In this document: piece by piece, positions 1-13,220 of the stretch
Numbering within the stretch: the first letter of the stretch is position 1
Layout of the letters: each line of letters begins with the position of its first letter
Origin: Campylorhamphus procurvoides
Lineage: Eukaryota; Chordata; Aves; Passeriformes; Dendrocolaptidae
Direction of reading: 5' to 3'
Assembly (NCBI GenBank): GCA_013396655.1
Contig: WBMV01006439.1
Span: 434,001 to 498,000, forward strand
DNA: 64,000 nucleotides
Position numbers and translations under genes: made by a program
Notes under the pieces: generated by a model
Database searches by the model: none
What the model was told of the DNA's origin: nothing
The model's input: only the letters and a program-made list of their open reading frames with translations

Positions 1-3000
1 GAAATATATGTACATACATACAATAGATGTAAGAAAACCCTCTCTTGCTGGCTAGCCTTCTAGCCATTTTTTTTCTCCAGTCTTTATTTCCCCTAACAGA
101 CTGTCTATGATTCTTTCAATTGAATTTCTCTAAGTATAGTAATAGATTTTGTTTGCAATTTCTGCTTTTACTGATTCAGAAGAATGAATACTGCAAATCA
201 TCCTCTATGTTTATCAAAGAACTGTAAAAGAAATGAATTATTTAATAGATGACTCTCAAAGGACTCTGCCTTATTTGTCCTCTCAAAAACACACTAATTT
301 TCTAATTGAGAATTGCAGGCTATCTCCAAAATGATTTTTTTAAATTATTTTGTTTGTTTGTTTTTTGTTTTAGCTGTTAACTTTGCAGAATAGAGAAAAG
401 ATATGTAGAAAATAAGAAGAGCAAAGATGGAGGAACAGCCAAACAACTCCTCTCTGTAGGAGACTCCAGGGATGGAGGGGCAGACTCAGTGCCCATTTAC
501 TTCTGGGGATGGAAGGGATAGGTAAATTTCTGCTGCTTGGTCACTGAGTCTGGTGGGACTCTGCCACTTTGATGTGTTGATGAAATCTGAGTTTTTAAGG
601 AGCTAGTCTGGAATAGAAAAACAGATATTTTCTTTCTCACAAAGCAAAACTTTTCTAGAAATCTACTCCAGTTAATTACATTCACTTGGTAGGAAAACAT
701 CTTGACTTTTCCTTGCATACACAAACCAAATGTGAGTGTGTAGACCTCTACATATTCCTTAGAGGTTAGATTAGGTCCTACAGGAAGACTGAAAAAATAT
801 CACCTGAGTTTTTGTGTTTCTTCTGCAGGTCCATTTTATTTCTGTTCATTATGAGCTCTAATTTTAGTTTTAGTTTATACATTTCTCAAACAAGCTATTG
901 AATTTTCCAGTACTTCAGGAACCTGCCAACTGGAATGCAAGCTAAAATTTCAACAGAATTCTGTGAATTGTAAAAAGAATGTTATTTTTATTCTAATTTT
1001 TCATCTGAAATGATTTCTTAGTCAAAACTATTTTCAAGCACCTAAGAAAAAAACAACTTTAAAATAAAATGACCTTTCTGAGACAAAATAGAATACTGCA
1101 TGCCTCATTTCTGAAGAGTATGTTAGGAAAATAGAAAGATGAGATTTATGTTCTTCACCTTTAATGAGCCGAGTAATAGTAAGACACATGGTGAAATATG
1201 AATAATATTTTCTCAGAAGCTATTTCCTTCTGATGCATAAATGCTCTGTTTTCCTTTAGCAGGCATTAAGTTGATTTTATATGGAAAATTCAAAGAACTG
1301 ATAGTAAAACCTATGTTACTGTTCAACTAACTGCAGTGAGTTTTAGAAATTGAACTTTCAAGCACCATTTATTCTAGTGGTAAAGTGCTGATTTAATAAT
1401 TTAAAAAAAAAACTCAAAAAGTAACATTTAAAATAAAAATAGAAACAAAAGCATCTAAAATAGTTTTTTTTCTTGTATATTTGCTCCTGTACAATATCGT
1501 GGTTATCATATCCTAGAGAAAAATAGAACTAAAAGTAGGGAGATAATGGGTCAGTAAATTTGAAATTACCTCTTGGTTCATAGGCTAACAGGTTACTACA
1601 CAAATATGTTAATGAAACTAATTTACCACAGAATATGTTATAGAATAGCTAAAAACTTATTTTTTGAGTATTTTCCCAGAACTGGTTATGGACATCTTCT
1701 AGAAGGTCCCAACTGTCTTCCCACATTAAATTGGTTATCATTAATGCTTATGTCTTTTTAACCCAACCTCAGTATAATTTCAATATTGTGTCAGAGCTGC
1801 TTTTTCTTTCTTCCACAGATAATGCAGATTCTAAAACTGATTTGTCCCAGGTCCTGTGAATAATTGGCGACACAAATAGAAATTGCATCAACAAAGGAAA
1901 AGAAATAGCATCATTTCCATCAGGACACAAATATAGTCTTCCATATTTCAGCACTTTCCTGCATTAATGTTCTGAACTTAGGTGTTCTTCACTATGTATG
2001 TATGAGGCAAGAGCTTCAGACTTTGCTGGTGAGCCTGGGACCTACTTCTGTTGAACCTTTGCATAAAGTAGTGTCACTGCTGTCAGATGAGGAGTTGTTT
2101 TCTGGAAAATATCTAAGCAGTTTTGAAGTTGAATGGACTTCAATTGCATCTTACACAACCCAGTGGTTCTAGCTTTCATTTGAAGTGTCCAAGATATAGC
2201 CTTAACAAAACAAGATATTCCTTTCCTTGACAACTGCCATGCTTTGACACTCACACCCAGAAGACATGAATAAAAAATTTACATGAGATGAACACTGACA
2301 GTCTGTTTTATTCATCTTTTTTCTTTGGTTGGGGCTGAATTTTCATTGAGGACAGAGACCCCAAAAATTAGCAATTAATTGTTTAAACCAAGAGAAACAT
2401 TCACTTTGCAAAATTTATGACAAGGAAATATTACAGAGATTTGTAATAATCAATCTGATCATGGTGGACCATCAAGCACCTTGCTTCTTTGTTGCCTTCA
2501 GTAACTGGAAAAGGCAGGTTCACATGGTAACCTTAAAATCCTATCACCTGATAAGAAGCACCAAGGAGAACTCACAGAGGAATATATCTGCTCTGTGTTT
2601 CTTGTTCTCCTGTATGACTGAGTACAGAGTTTTAATGTCTCTATCTGGCAGCCACATAGGTTTCAAATAGCTCTTTCAGGGCTGTTGCTGCAATCCAGAT
2701 TCCTATTTGTGCTGTTGCTATGCTTATTACCTACTGTAAAGACTAGTTTTTTACACAGTTACCTCCTTCTGCTCCTGTTTCTGTTTACCTTGTGATAGGT
2801 TAAACTCATCTGAATTCAACTCAGACCATACCTAAACTGACTTGAAAATTGTGTAAAGCTGTAGAGAGATATCTGTGTGTTGCAATTTGTAGTATTTAAC
2901 TTCCTTGCAAGTACTTCTTTGGTTACTAGTATGGGATGTGACCTGCTAAAACTGACTGAGAGAACCAAGTTATAGTATGCTGTGAATCATATCCAATTCA

Positions 3001-3060
3001 GATGATGAACAGTGATTTTCTAAATTGGACTATGTTGCTAAGGATAATGTATAAATTTTG
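1..3060. other. AT-rich non-coding stretch
   Basis: No gene, RNA or classifiable transposon was recognised here. The sequence is AT-rich with short A and T runs (for example near 1402 and 1465). All open frames are under 76 codons and show no family motif. A 56-codon ATG frame at 2003-2173 is also unrecognised. Confidence 0.6.
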
Positions 3061-3302
3061 TACTTTTTGGGGGTTTTGGGGGGTTTCTGGTTTTTTTTTT
3101 GACTTGGTGGGGGTGTTTTCTTGTTTATTTGTTTGCTCTGAGTGGGGGTCTTTTGTTTGGTTGGTGTTTTGTTTTTTTGGTTGGGTTTTTTTGGTTGCAA
3201 TTTTTGTGGTTTTTTGTTTGGGATTTAGTTTTTTGTTTTATTTGTTTGTGTTTGTTTGGTTTTGGGGTTGGTGGACTTTGTGGGTTTTTTTTGTTTTTTT
3301 GG
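3061..3302. repeat. G/T-only low-complexity tract
   Basis: About 240 bases are almost wholly G and T on the plus strand. T runs alternate with G runs, including G5 at 3069-3073, G6 at 3078-3083, G5 at 3109-3113 and G5 at 3144-3148. There is no fixed period, so this is not a simple microsatellite. Translation gives a Phe/Trp/Val/Leu-rich peptide that is a by-product of the composition. The two closest G runs are 4 bases apart but the others are more than 20 bases apart, so a classical intramolecular G-quadruplex is possible only with long loops. Confidence 0.85.
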
Positions 3303-6300
3303 AAAGCTGGTATATTAGCTCCAAAGTTAAATGCCTGATCTACATGCCAGTTTCTAGAAAATGATTAAGCAGGCTTTGGTATAAATTCCCTGCAGAGAGA
3401 AGTTCACCTGGGGAGTATCCAACCTGGAGAAGGGAAAACTCATCATTTTTAAGTGCTGTATATATTACTTCATGGAATGCAGGGAAATTGCACACAAGAA
3501 ATAATTTAGAAGAGCATGAGTCAATAATGATACAGGACTCTTGCCTACCTAATTATAGATATGTGCTAAACTAATTGAGCTTAATTTTACAATCCTTTTA
3601 TTTATTTGGATCAATTTTATTTCATAGTCCTCCTTTCTCATCTTTTTGGTATAGAATATAACTTTTCTCATTTTCCTCTGATAATTTGAGTAGGATTTGT
3701 GGCATCTCTTCAGAAACACCACTGAAATGGTAAGTAACGCTTCTCCTACCAAAATGTGGTACATAGAAGACAACCAGTTGGCCAGATTACACAACTGTGC
3801 AACTATAGTCCCAGGGCTTTTTGTACTACAATCCATTTCTTCAAATTTTTAATTAGGAGAAGGGACTCTTCAGTATCAAAGTGTTGTCATCACATATTGT
3901 AAACACTTCTGACTTTTAGCTAAGTTTATATGAAACTTGGTTTATTGACAAGGTAATTTTCATCTGAAACTTCAAGCTGCAAAGTGAGCTTCCAGTCAGG
4001 TTGCTATGTCCTCCTGTTTTCCATGATGTGCTTTCAGAACTGCTGTTTATTTTGTTGAGAGAAGTTTAAATTTCTCTGGGCCCTGCAATACCTTCTGTCC
4101 CATCTCTCTGAATTTCATTGTCTATTAAGAGCCACTGTGGTAAAAAGGCAAGCATGTAGAAATTATTAGCAAATAAGAATCTCAAGGCATGTGATGTTAA
4201 TTTAATAACGGCTATATAATATATTATAGTTGCTCATTTGGGTACTGTCAGTAACAGCTCCACCAGCCTCAGCAACATAATCCTTAGCAACCTGTACAGC
4301 TTTCTTGTGGAGATATTATTTTGTAATTCAACAAGGGTTCAATATATCAATTATTTTGTGACTCAACAAGGATTCAATATATCAAGATATATTGTCTAAA
4401 TTAGGCAGCATATTAAAAAGTAATGGCAGGACAATTTCATGCAATTATAATTTTAGCTCGGGGACTGATCATTACTTGATTACATGGTGCTGTTGTCTAT
4501 TGGTTGTGTAACTTATTTATAGCTGACAGTGAAATCAAATAGCCAATGAATAATTGTCTCCGATGAGTAAGTGGCAAAAACTGTAGTAACTTTAACATAT
4601 AGACAATGTGGTTCAGCATTATTAACAACCATGGTGGACAGGCAAATACTTGACTTCCTCAACACTTGCAACAGCTCTCCTTCCCCTACACTGACTACCT
4701 CCACTTCATCCTTCCATCTGCTATACTGCACTAGTGATGCACAAACATCCATCCCACTCAAAATTTCATCTATTATGAAATTTACACATTGACAGGAGGA
4801 TCACAATTCAAATGGCACTCAACATACTTTTGTTGCTGTGTTGGAAGGAAGTGTAGAAACTGGGAAGATAAGAAATGGTGGTAGCCACCTCCTGATGCAG
4901 AGAGCTAGTCTGTAACAGCCACTGTGAACCATAATGGACAAGAGGAGCATCGTTTTTGGAATGCTCATGCTAATGAAGGTGGCACTGTCCAGCTTTGTTA
5001 TTTGAACATGTGGTCTCCATCTTCTTAAGATTTTTGTCAATATTTCCACAGGTCATAAAGCATATTGAGCCATTTTCAGAAATAATCAGAGGGCCACTTC
5101 ACAGCAGCCCCTCAAAGGCTGCTTTCATTGCATAGCCTAAGGAGAGGTAAGAGGTAAAATGGAATTTTGCATGGTGGATTGCCATTTTCCTCACTTGTTT
5201 GATGAGTTTTTTTCATTCAGATGCTTGAGAAAATGAGGCTGTATGAAGAGTTTAAAACTATAAAACCAGCCACGAAGAGCCAAAAGTCATTGAATTACAA
5301 GTTCAGTTTCTATACAAAGATTTGTCAGTGCCAACTTTGGATGATTCATTCAATTTCTTCTGATCATTCTCATTGTAGGAAGGTCAGCACAGTTCCTCAA
5401 ACTGCTCATAGCAACTAAAGCCTAATTTATAGAAAAGTTGTACAGATATTAGTAGATTAAAATACTGCTGCAGAAATACTGGCACAATCTTTGGCTGATG
5501 GATATTTCCATATTTCATTGCTTCTGAAGTAGGTTCTGAAAGTTTTGGACTTCCATAGAACTTAGTTAAACCCCTGCTAGCTGACATAGGCAATCTAATT
5601 TTTTATCGAACTCTTTCTTATTTTCTCTTTTTCTTATTTTTCCCTCTTTCACAAGTTGACCAGACAATTCTGAGTGTTGATACATCTTGATCGTATTGAT
5701 CTTGTTAGTCTGGATAGAGATGAAAATGTGATGTACAGCTGCTATGGCTGGTAATCTCTTATCATTGAATGAGTTATAAGACACGTGTCTGTGGCTATTG
5801 ACTCTCTGGTTTTGTTGATGAATAGGACACAGGGACCTAGATGCAGACCTCTGTACGATGCTTTTAAATTTTCTCAGATATGAACACATTTCTGAACAAC
5901 TGATTTTATTGTAACAGGATAACAGATTTTCATAACTATTGATCAAATATGAGAGATTTTTAAAAACTCTAGTGTGGTCAGTCATAGTAAAGTGAAGTGT
6001 TTTCTGATTGCTCAACAGGACAGCAAAATTTTAGGCCATATTTTTCCTGCAAGTGAAAAAGCCAGATATATTTTTAGAATGTAATTCCCCATTAGAAAGT
6101 AGTGTCCAAGTAAAAATGCTTTTGACTCAGACAGAAGACCACTGCAGTTTCATTACAATGTGATGAATAATTTAAAATAACAATATGCTTTGTAAGAGTA
6201 ATTAATTCTGTTGGAATTTTATTATATTTTAGGTATAAGGTTAAGGTATTGAGAATAAAAAAGAATAATATTTTTCAGTAACTTAAACACTTTAATAAAG

Positions 6301-8130
6301 TCTAAACCTTCTTATCCTGCTCTGAAAAATTCCATAGCACTTTAATTGGTGTCTGATAGCTCCTTCAGATTTTCTGTGTAAACAACATAAAATATAAAAC
6401 TACACTAACAGGCTCAGCTAAACTCTGCTCAACTTTGTGCTGAAGAGATTGGGGAGTAAGTAGGTCTGTTCTCACAGATTTAATCCTTATTTTACCTATT
6501 TGCAATACTTTGGAAGACAGAGGTTTTGGATGTTCGGACAATATTGCAGGATGTGTCACGGCAAGAGTATATAACATGCCTTTGAACTTATTCCATCTCT
6601 GTTATTCTATCCTGTGATGCCAGACTGAATCATCATAGACTGACCAAAGAAAAGGTCCACGGTAGATATTACAATTATTTTTTCAGAACCTGAAAAACAA
6701 TGGAAGGTGGAGGGAAGATTTCATCAGATTAAAGGACATAGGACACTGTATAGCAAAACATTTATAAGACAAAGTTCCAGGTACTGCACTGGTGATCTAG
6801 ACCTACTGAACTCCCTTCACATCTTTAATAGCTTCTGGGCCAGACAAGGTTTTGCAAATGGCATGGGCAATGAGAGATTTCCATGCTGACTTTCCAAACC
6901 ACATTATATAGTGCAACACACTACAAAAATGTGTAAGCAACAAAGAGCAGCAAAAGAAACGAAGCATGTCTTATGTGTTTTTGATTATTACTCATTTCAC
7001 TCAAAATTATAAAATAAATGTTAATGTAGTTCTATTTTGAGGAAAAATATCATAGAAGACATAGTCTGTACTGTTTAAAATGTTAAACTGATACAAGCAT
7101 ATAGTTACATGTTTATATAGCTCAGAAGTGTTTATTATTAAAACCTTTGCAAATGAAGAGTGTACTAAGCTGTATGGGGTGCCTGATTAATGTTATGGAT
7201 TGCACTGGGTAAGGCTTAGTTTACTTGCTGAACTCAATATTTTAATAAAATTTTCACTGCATATTTGATGACAGGGAGTGCAATTTTATTGGCTTATGTA
7301 AATTGTTGTCTAGGGATCTTCAATATTTCAGGAAAAACTTTTGCTATAGATATGGTTTCCTCATGGGAAATAAATAAACAAACAAAAGAGCTTATTGAAA
7401 GCAAATGTGTGGAAACTTTGATCATGACCTTGGGATCTACTGCCTGTTAATAACAACGGATTATGCTGGTTTGGGTGCTTGGTTTTTTTACTATTAAAAT
7501 TAACTGCAAAACTATAGTACAAAACTACTCTGTATCCAAGGACCTGCAATGGAAGAGATATCTATTGTCTAAATTACCTTTTGCTTTCTATTTCCCTCTT
7601 ACTGCCCTTATATGTGCAGAGATGCACTACAACTGGATTAGCTATCCTTTGGGAAAATAGATTTGCAACTGGGGAATGAGATGTTGAAAAATTATTACAT
7701 GGCATGGAGTGAAATAGGTACTTCCAGAGCATAAATCCTCTGACTCTTTAGACAAATATCATGGAATGAGATGAATTGCCCTCTAGAGAGTCTTACTTGT
7801 CTTCATGGGATGGGAAGGGAAAGCACAATCACTAAATTAAACTTAGATATCTAACTTTTGAATACTTAAGGTAGGTATACTGCACTGTTTTATCCAACAG
7901 ATTTTCGTAATATATTTTAGACCTAAACATGTACATTAGACTATTTCTTCTTACTATATTCACACTGTATCTTTTTTTCATCCTTATTTGAATGCCGACA
8001 TCTCTTGTAATAATCTTTTATTTGTGTTTCTGTTTTCACAAATTCAGATAATATTTACCTCCAGTGAAAACCTGGTAGTAACATGGTCTGATTAGGGCTT
8101 TGAATTGATGGATCTAGAAACAAGACAAGC
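3303..8130. other. AT-rich non-coding stretch
   Basis: No gene was recognised. The longest open frame, 149 codons on the minus strand at 5566-6015, has no recognisable domain. Its length is about what one expects once by chance in six frames of 64 kb at this base composition. The only structured item seen is the 35-bp tandem duplication at 4315-4384. Confidence 0.55.
4315..4384. repeat. Tandem duplication, two 35-bp units
   Basis: Two adjacent 35-base units (4315-4349 and 4350-4384) both begin attattttgt and end ttcaatatatca. They differ at three positions, all transitions. There are no further copies on either side. Confidence 0.9.
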
Positions 8131-8180
8131 TGTATATATTTATATATGTATGTGTGTGAGTGTGTGTGTATATATATATT
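8131..8180. repeat. TA/TG compound microsatellite
   Basis: Imperfect (TA)n passes into (TG)n and back to (TA)n over 50 bases. Confidence 0.85.
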
Positions 8181-8844
8181 ATGGCCCCATTTTTTTCTAG
8201 AAAGACTGCAAACATCGACTTATGTGTCTTGAAATAGCCCAGGACACAGGACATTCTGTCTTAGAAAACCTATAAGCATTTTAAATCACCTTTTAGTGGA
8301 AAACCTGTCGCTGAAAAAGTATCTGACTGAGAAGCACTGTCAAGAATTCTGTGCAAAAGACAATTTCATGATATTATAATTTGTGTGTTTTTTGTTTTTT
8401 TTTTCAAGTGATGTGTAAATTTTTTCTCTGACAGATGGCACGGACATTCAGTCTATAATTGCATGGTCACTTAGATGCAACAAAAGTTTCTGATTCCACC
8501 TGTTCCCTCTTCATTCCTTTTGCCTTTTGGTGTAATTTCCCTTGTACTAGGCTTTTGTGTGTTTAAGCAGGGAGTTGAAAATTAGATGAAAATTAACTGT
8601 AAAAAATATGCTTTCTTTTCAGAAGGATCAGTCACTCAACTCACTATTCAGAATTATAAGCTGGCTAAAAGACGACAAAACAATGAGTGTTGGGAGCAAG
8701 GCCAGAGTAACATTTCAGTTTTAGCTCTCTGCCAAGCTGCTTTCCAGCTGATTGTCACTGGGCCTGTACTGTGTCTGGGGTTATTCGTCTCGGGTTCGTG
8801 ACTTAGTTATTTCTCTTGTTGAACATCATAAAATTCCTGCCTAA
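8181..8844. other. Non-coding stretch before CR1 relic
   Basis: Nothing recognisable. It contains a T-rich run near 8388-8405 and a 71-codon open frame without family features. Confidence 0.5.
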
Positions 8845-9170
8845 TTATCCATGTTGTCCAGGTCCCTCTGAATGACAGCACACCCATCTGGTGTAACCTC
8901 TTCTCCTTCCAGTTTTGTATCACCTGCAAACTGCCTGAGGGTTCACACTGTCCCATCATCCACATAATTAATTAAGAGGTTATGGTATGGGCCTCAGTAG
9001 CAACCCCTAGGGCACACCACTAGTGCCTTGTCTGGAGCTGAACTTTGTGTTAGTGATCACTACCTTTTTGGACTGGCTGTTCAGGCGCTTCAAATCCACC
9101 TCACTCTTCACTCATCTAAGCCATATCAGCATCTACATGGGAAGCTCAAGCCTTCTGTCTATGTGTGGTA
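8845..9170 (-). mobile_element. CR1 LINE fragment, RT domain, decayed
   Basis: Read on the minus strand, this matches the palm part of the CR1 (chicken repeat 1) reverse transcriptase. Conserved stretches include the segment around the catalytic FADD box, which lies at about 8911-8930. One of the two aspartates has become glycine (FAGD), so the active site is lost. The element is truncated at both ends, with no 3' UTR or tail, and lacks a continuous frame. CR1 is the dominant LINE of birds and normally leaves 5'-truncated copies; loss of the 3' part implies later deletion or divergence. The edges are approximate. Confidence 0.8.
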
Positions 9171-9855
9171 TAACTGGATGCCTTACAATTCCCTTCAACC
9201 TATTTAGAGATGATTAATATTATTAATACACTCAGTATTTTCTTTTGTTCTGTATTCTGTGCAAAGATTAATCTTTCATTAAATGTTTGGGGTTTTTCAT
9301 TTTGTTGCTGCTTTTTTTTCTTTTTTTTTTTTCATGTCAGACCATATCAAGCAGGTAATATAAATTCAATAGGCAACAGTTTTTTAATGGTCTTTTTCAC
9401 TTGTTTTTCATTGCAGTGCAATTCATTTCCTGTTGATGACACTGAAGGTATGTCTTGTGACCTGCAAGGGAGATGAGTTAGTCTTTGGTGGTGCATGCAT
9501 ATATTCAACTATGGCCACATGCTCCACTGTTTCTAGAGGTGGAGTACAATATTAAAGAAAAGAAATACAAACAATTCTTGTCTTATAGTATCCCTTGTCA
9601 ACCTATCTTGGAGCTGAAAAAGTATTTTTAGAAGAACACATAAAACAAAATAATTTGTGACTCTTTTTTTCACACTCTTTAGAGAATGCAGACTGCATTA
9701 CAAACAGCAATAGATTTCATAAGCTTCAGCTTTTCTCATGGTAGAAGAATACAAAATGTTGACAGTAGGAACCTGACTCTTTTAATCAAAGCTGTTCCTG
9801 CTCTCTGGATTTATAAATTATGTATCTAGATGGATTTTTATCTTAACTTTCACCC
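9171..9855. other. Non-coding stretch between CR1 and LTR
   Basis: AT-rich sequence with a pyrimidine run at about 9310-9345. An 88-codon open frame spans that run and looks composition-driven. No element was recognised. Confidence 0.5.
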
Positions 9856-10890
9856 TGTAGTGAGTTGACCCTGGCTGAATGCCAGGTACCCAATAAAGCT
9901 GCTCTTATTCCCCTCTGCAACTGGACAGAGGACAGAAAATATAAGGAAGGGTTAGTGAGCTGAGTTAAGGGTCAGGAGAGATCACTTACTAGTCACCATC
10001 ATGAGCAAAACAGGCTCAAAGTAGGAATATTAGTTAACTTTATTACCAACAGAATGAGAGCAAGAGAATGAGAAGTAGATCTTAAAAACATTCTCCCCCC
10101 ACTCCCTCTTCAAGTTCTACCTCCTCCTCCGCAGTGGTAATGGGGGTTAGAAACAGTTGTTGTTTACACCACTGCTCAGATAGAGTCCTTCCCCTGCTCC
10201 CTGTGGGGTCTCTCCCACGGGAGATAGTCCTGCATGAACTTCTCCAGTATGAGTCCATCCTACGGCAACAGCTCTCCATGAACTGCTGCAATGCAGGGCA
10301 CAGGGTGCATCCTTCAGGCATGGGCTGCTCCATTGTGGGTCCCCACATGACCACAAGTCCTGCTAGGAAAACCTGCTCCAGCATGAGCTTCTCTCTCCAT
10401 GGTCAGCAGGTCCCTGCCAGGATCCTGCTCCAGTGTGGGCCTCCCACGGGGTCACAGTCTCCTTCACACGTCTACCTGTTCTGGTGTGGGTTTACTTCAC
10501 AGGTTACAAATGAAGCTCTGCACCCTGATGGTCCTCCATGGGCTGCAGGGGCACAGCTGTCTCACCATGGTCTGCACCACGGGCTGTAGGGGAAACCTCA
10601 ACTCTGGTGTCTGGAGCACCTCCTGCCCCTCCTTCTCCACTGACCTTGGTATCTGCAGAGTGGTTCACGTGTTCTCACTCTGCTCTTCTCTGGCTGCAGT
10701 TTTTATCTGCACAATAACCTTTTTTCCTTCTTAAATATGTTATCACAGAGATGTTACTATCACTCCTGATTGGCTCGGCCTTGGCCAGTGGTGCATTCAT
10801 CCTGGAACTGGCTGGCATTGGCTCTGCTGGATGGCAGCTTCTCATAGAAGCCACCCCTGTAGCTCCCCTGACTACCAAAACCTGGACACA
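9856..10890 (-). mobile_element. Solo LTR of an endogenous retrovirus
   Basis: A retroviral long terminal repeat of about 1,035 bases in minus orientation. Its minus-strand 5' end begins TGTGTCC (right edge, 10890) and its 3' end finishes ACTACA (left edge, 9856), giving TG...CA termini. In minus-strand order it holds a CCAAT box (10768-10773), a TATA-like TATTTAAG (10730-10737), a degenerate repeat region and an AATAAA signal (10039-10044), so U3, R and U5 can be told apart. I recognise it as a long LTR type widespread in bird genomes, but I do not assign a family name. No gag, pol or env follows on either side, so it is a solo LTR. No matching target-site duplication is visible, which suggests age or imprecise edges. 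Confidence 0.82.
10225..10620 (-). repeat. Degenerate ~50-bp tandem repeats inside the LTR
   Basis: The motif tgctcca(g/t)(t/c)(g/a)tg(a/g)g recurs near 10240, 10324, 10374, 10425 and 10475, so most units are about 50 bases apart. Each unit is followed by a variant of 'ccacgggg' or 'catgggctgca'. The block is GC-richer than the window. Because stop codons are scarce in it, open frames occur on both strands (10134-10589 plus, 151 codons; 10082-10384 minus, 100 codons). The minus frame is in LTR sense and ends in a Glu-rich segment. No domain is recognised in either. Confidence 0.6.
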
Positions 10891-12774
10891 GAATCCTAAT
10901 GCACAGCCTGATGCTATTTCACTTGGATATCATGAAAGGAACAGCAAGCTTGAGACACTTACATGGTTATGAGAGGAGAAAGTTGTGGTTTTCTGTATTG
11001 ACTAAAAATACATATTACTGTGTGAACAGTATACATCTGTGAGTTCTATCCCTACATTTCAGAAATAACATAAACTGTGAAGCTGTCAGTTTGGCACCAA
11101 CAGAACCAGGCATGTCAAAATGGCAAGTCAGATGACCAGAGGCATTTGACTGTCCAGCTTTCAAATAGGTGTCCACTATTGGCTTCACTATCCCAAGGGA
11201 AAAGGGTGAAACAGTGAAGAGAAATTCTCCAGAAACAAAAGAAATGAAATTGTTTTCTAAGTGAGTTTTCACTTGTGAAAATACCTTAAGTTATAATTGT
11301 ATGCCTTTATATTTTGTTGTTCTTGCGCAGATAATTCTGCTGTTCAGAAATGTCATTCAGATGAATAACTATTAGCAAAAGAAGAATATCCATGGGATGT
11401 TGGTGCTATTATGAATTAAAATAGAAATTAAATTGGGTATTTGTTAACCGACATTGGCTCCCCTGGAGGGTATCATACCCAACAGCACCTGTTTCTCATG
11501 CAGGTTTTCTACTTACTTGTGAAAAGTCTATGAAGAAAAAAATTCTGAAGTATTTTTTTAAAAAAAAAACCAAAACAAGACAACTGTGCCCTTTTTTTGA
11601 AAAAGGACTGTCACAAACTGTATAGCACTTCAACCAGCTAACACTTCAGTAGCTTGATAAACTTTTGCACATATTTATGCTGCATCTTCACGTCTTAAGT
11701 GATATCCTCCTTATGTCACCTGAGAAGTGAATTATTTACACATTTTAAAATGGCACAAAAAGAACTTGGCGTATGAAAAGCACAATACTTCAAAATTTTC
11801 ATATCTGAGGCAATGAAATGTATAGTATTAGTTATTGTGACAGAAAAAACAGCATAAAAACATGGGGAACTTTCAAGATCATCATGCAGAGACCCCTGGT
11901 CATCTGTAAAGGACCTTTTTTTGGTGTGTGTGCAATAGAGCCTTTCATTCATCATTCCCTACTTCTGAAAATAACTTGGATCTTAAAAGCGCATTCACTC
12001 ACCTAAATTTATCAGAGACATTTACAATACTGGAGACGCTCTTCACACTAGGCAATCTCCCTGAACAGGAATTCCTGGTAACATAACCATAACCAAGCTT
12101 TCCAGCTTCTCTATTTCCTAGTGAGGATGGTTTTGGTTGTTTAGGGCTTTTTTATATATGGGCATTGATTTATATGAACATTGATTCATATAGCGCTTAT
12201 TTTTATGGACACCTAACACTCATGACAGCCAGCAGCCAAGACAGTATGCCCTCTCAGAATCATATCCAAAAACTGGCAAAACATATGTTCCTTCCTGTCA
12301 TGCCAAATTAAATAGTATTTGTACAGAAATCTGAAATTGAACAGTTATTTATAAACAAATCAGCATTAATAGCATAGAGAATGTCTTGACATATTGCTCA
12401 GAGCTGTCAGAATTTGTAAATTATGTAAGGCATTTCAGGCGAATTTTAAATCAGAAATTCTAGAACACAATTTTCTAGCAGATCATGAGATTCTAAAGCA
12501 ATGTTATTGTGCAGTTTGCTTTTTGTTTCAGCTTAAAAAGAAACTAAGTTTTCTATCAAGGAAAGTGAGGAATCCTTCTGGACTAGAAAGGAGGTCTGTC
12601 TCTCCTGAAAACCACCACAACCTTTGAAATTAACAGACATTAAACAGAAAATGTAGAGAAAAGGATAACAGTTCTTTACTACAGATAGATATATATTATG
12701 TATAACCAAGACCAGAAAAGAACAAACAGAAACACTGTAACCAAAACTTTCAAACAAATCAAGTCCTCTCTCTG
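10891..12774. other. Non-coding stretch
   Basis: No gene or element was recognised. There is a T7/A10 run at about 11563-11578 followed by an A/C tract. A 77-codon open frame at 12394-12627 has no family features. Confidence 0.5.
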
Positions 12775-13220
12775 CCCCTTCAGGGCAGTTCTATTCACAC
12801 ACAGCAGGAGGCGATGCCGCTCTTCGGGAGGTTTTGCTCTCCAAGAACAGCACGGGACACGTGGAGTTGGCGGGGTGAGCCAGGACCCTCCCGCCAGCCC
12901 TGCCACCAGCCCAGCAAGAGGTGGCTGGGCACCCAAGCAGCCAGAGAACAAAAGTGTGGGGGCCAAAGACATGTGCGCTGGGAAACCTCTCTCTCACCTC
13001 CTCCTAAGCTAGGGTAAAAAGTGAAGTCCTCCCCTCAGAAAGACATCTCCCTCAATCCCCTTCCCAGCCATCACGTTGGAATGCAAAGCTATCAGCTATC
13101 CCTTTGTTTAGGGTTAAGGTTAGACAGTTAGCTGGCTCTGGGGGCAGGTAGTGGGAGAGCTGGGCTTCAGCAAGCCATCTCATTCTGGCTCCCAACCCCC
13201 AAACTGCTGTGTTGGGAAGG
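12775..13220. other. GC-rich block, possible LTR or regulatory island
   Basis: About 450 bases are clearly GC-richer than the flanks and hold a cluster of CpG dinucleotides (several between 12812 and 12905), unlike the CpG-poor remainder. Overlapping short open frames on both strands (12679-13017) follow from the composition. The block looks like a dispersed repeat such as an LTR fragment, but I could not match it securely or find clean TG...CA ends. A CpG-rich regulatory element is the alternative. Confidence 0.35.

Noticed and set aside
3002..3364. 120-codon frame that looks like a multi-pass membrane protein
   Set aside because: The Phe/Trp/Val/Leu richness comes from translating a G/T-only low-complexity tract.
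5566..6015. 149-codon minus-strand open frame
   Set aside because: No domain, no signal, ordinary composition. About one frame this long is expected by chance in six frames of 64 kb at this AT content.
10134..10589. 151-codon plus-strand frame
   Set aside because: It lies antisense within the LTR's GC-rich repeat array, where stop codons are scarce on both strands.
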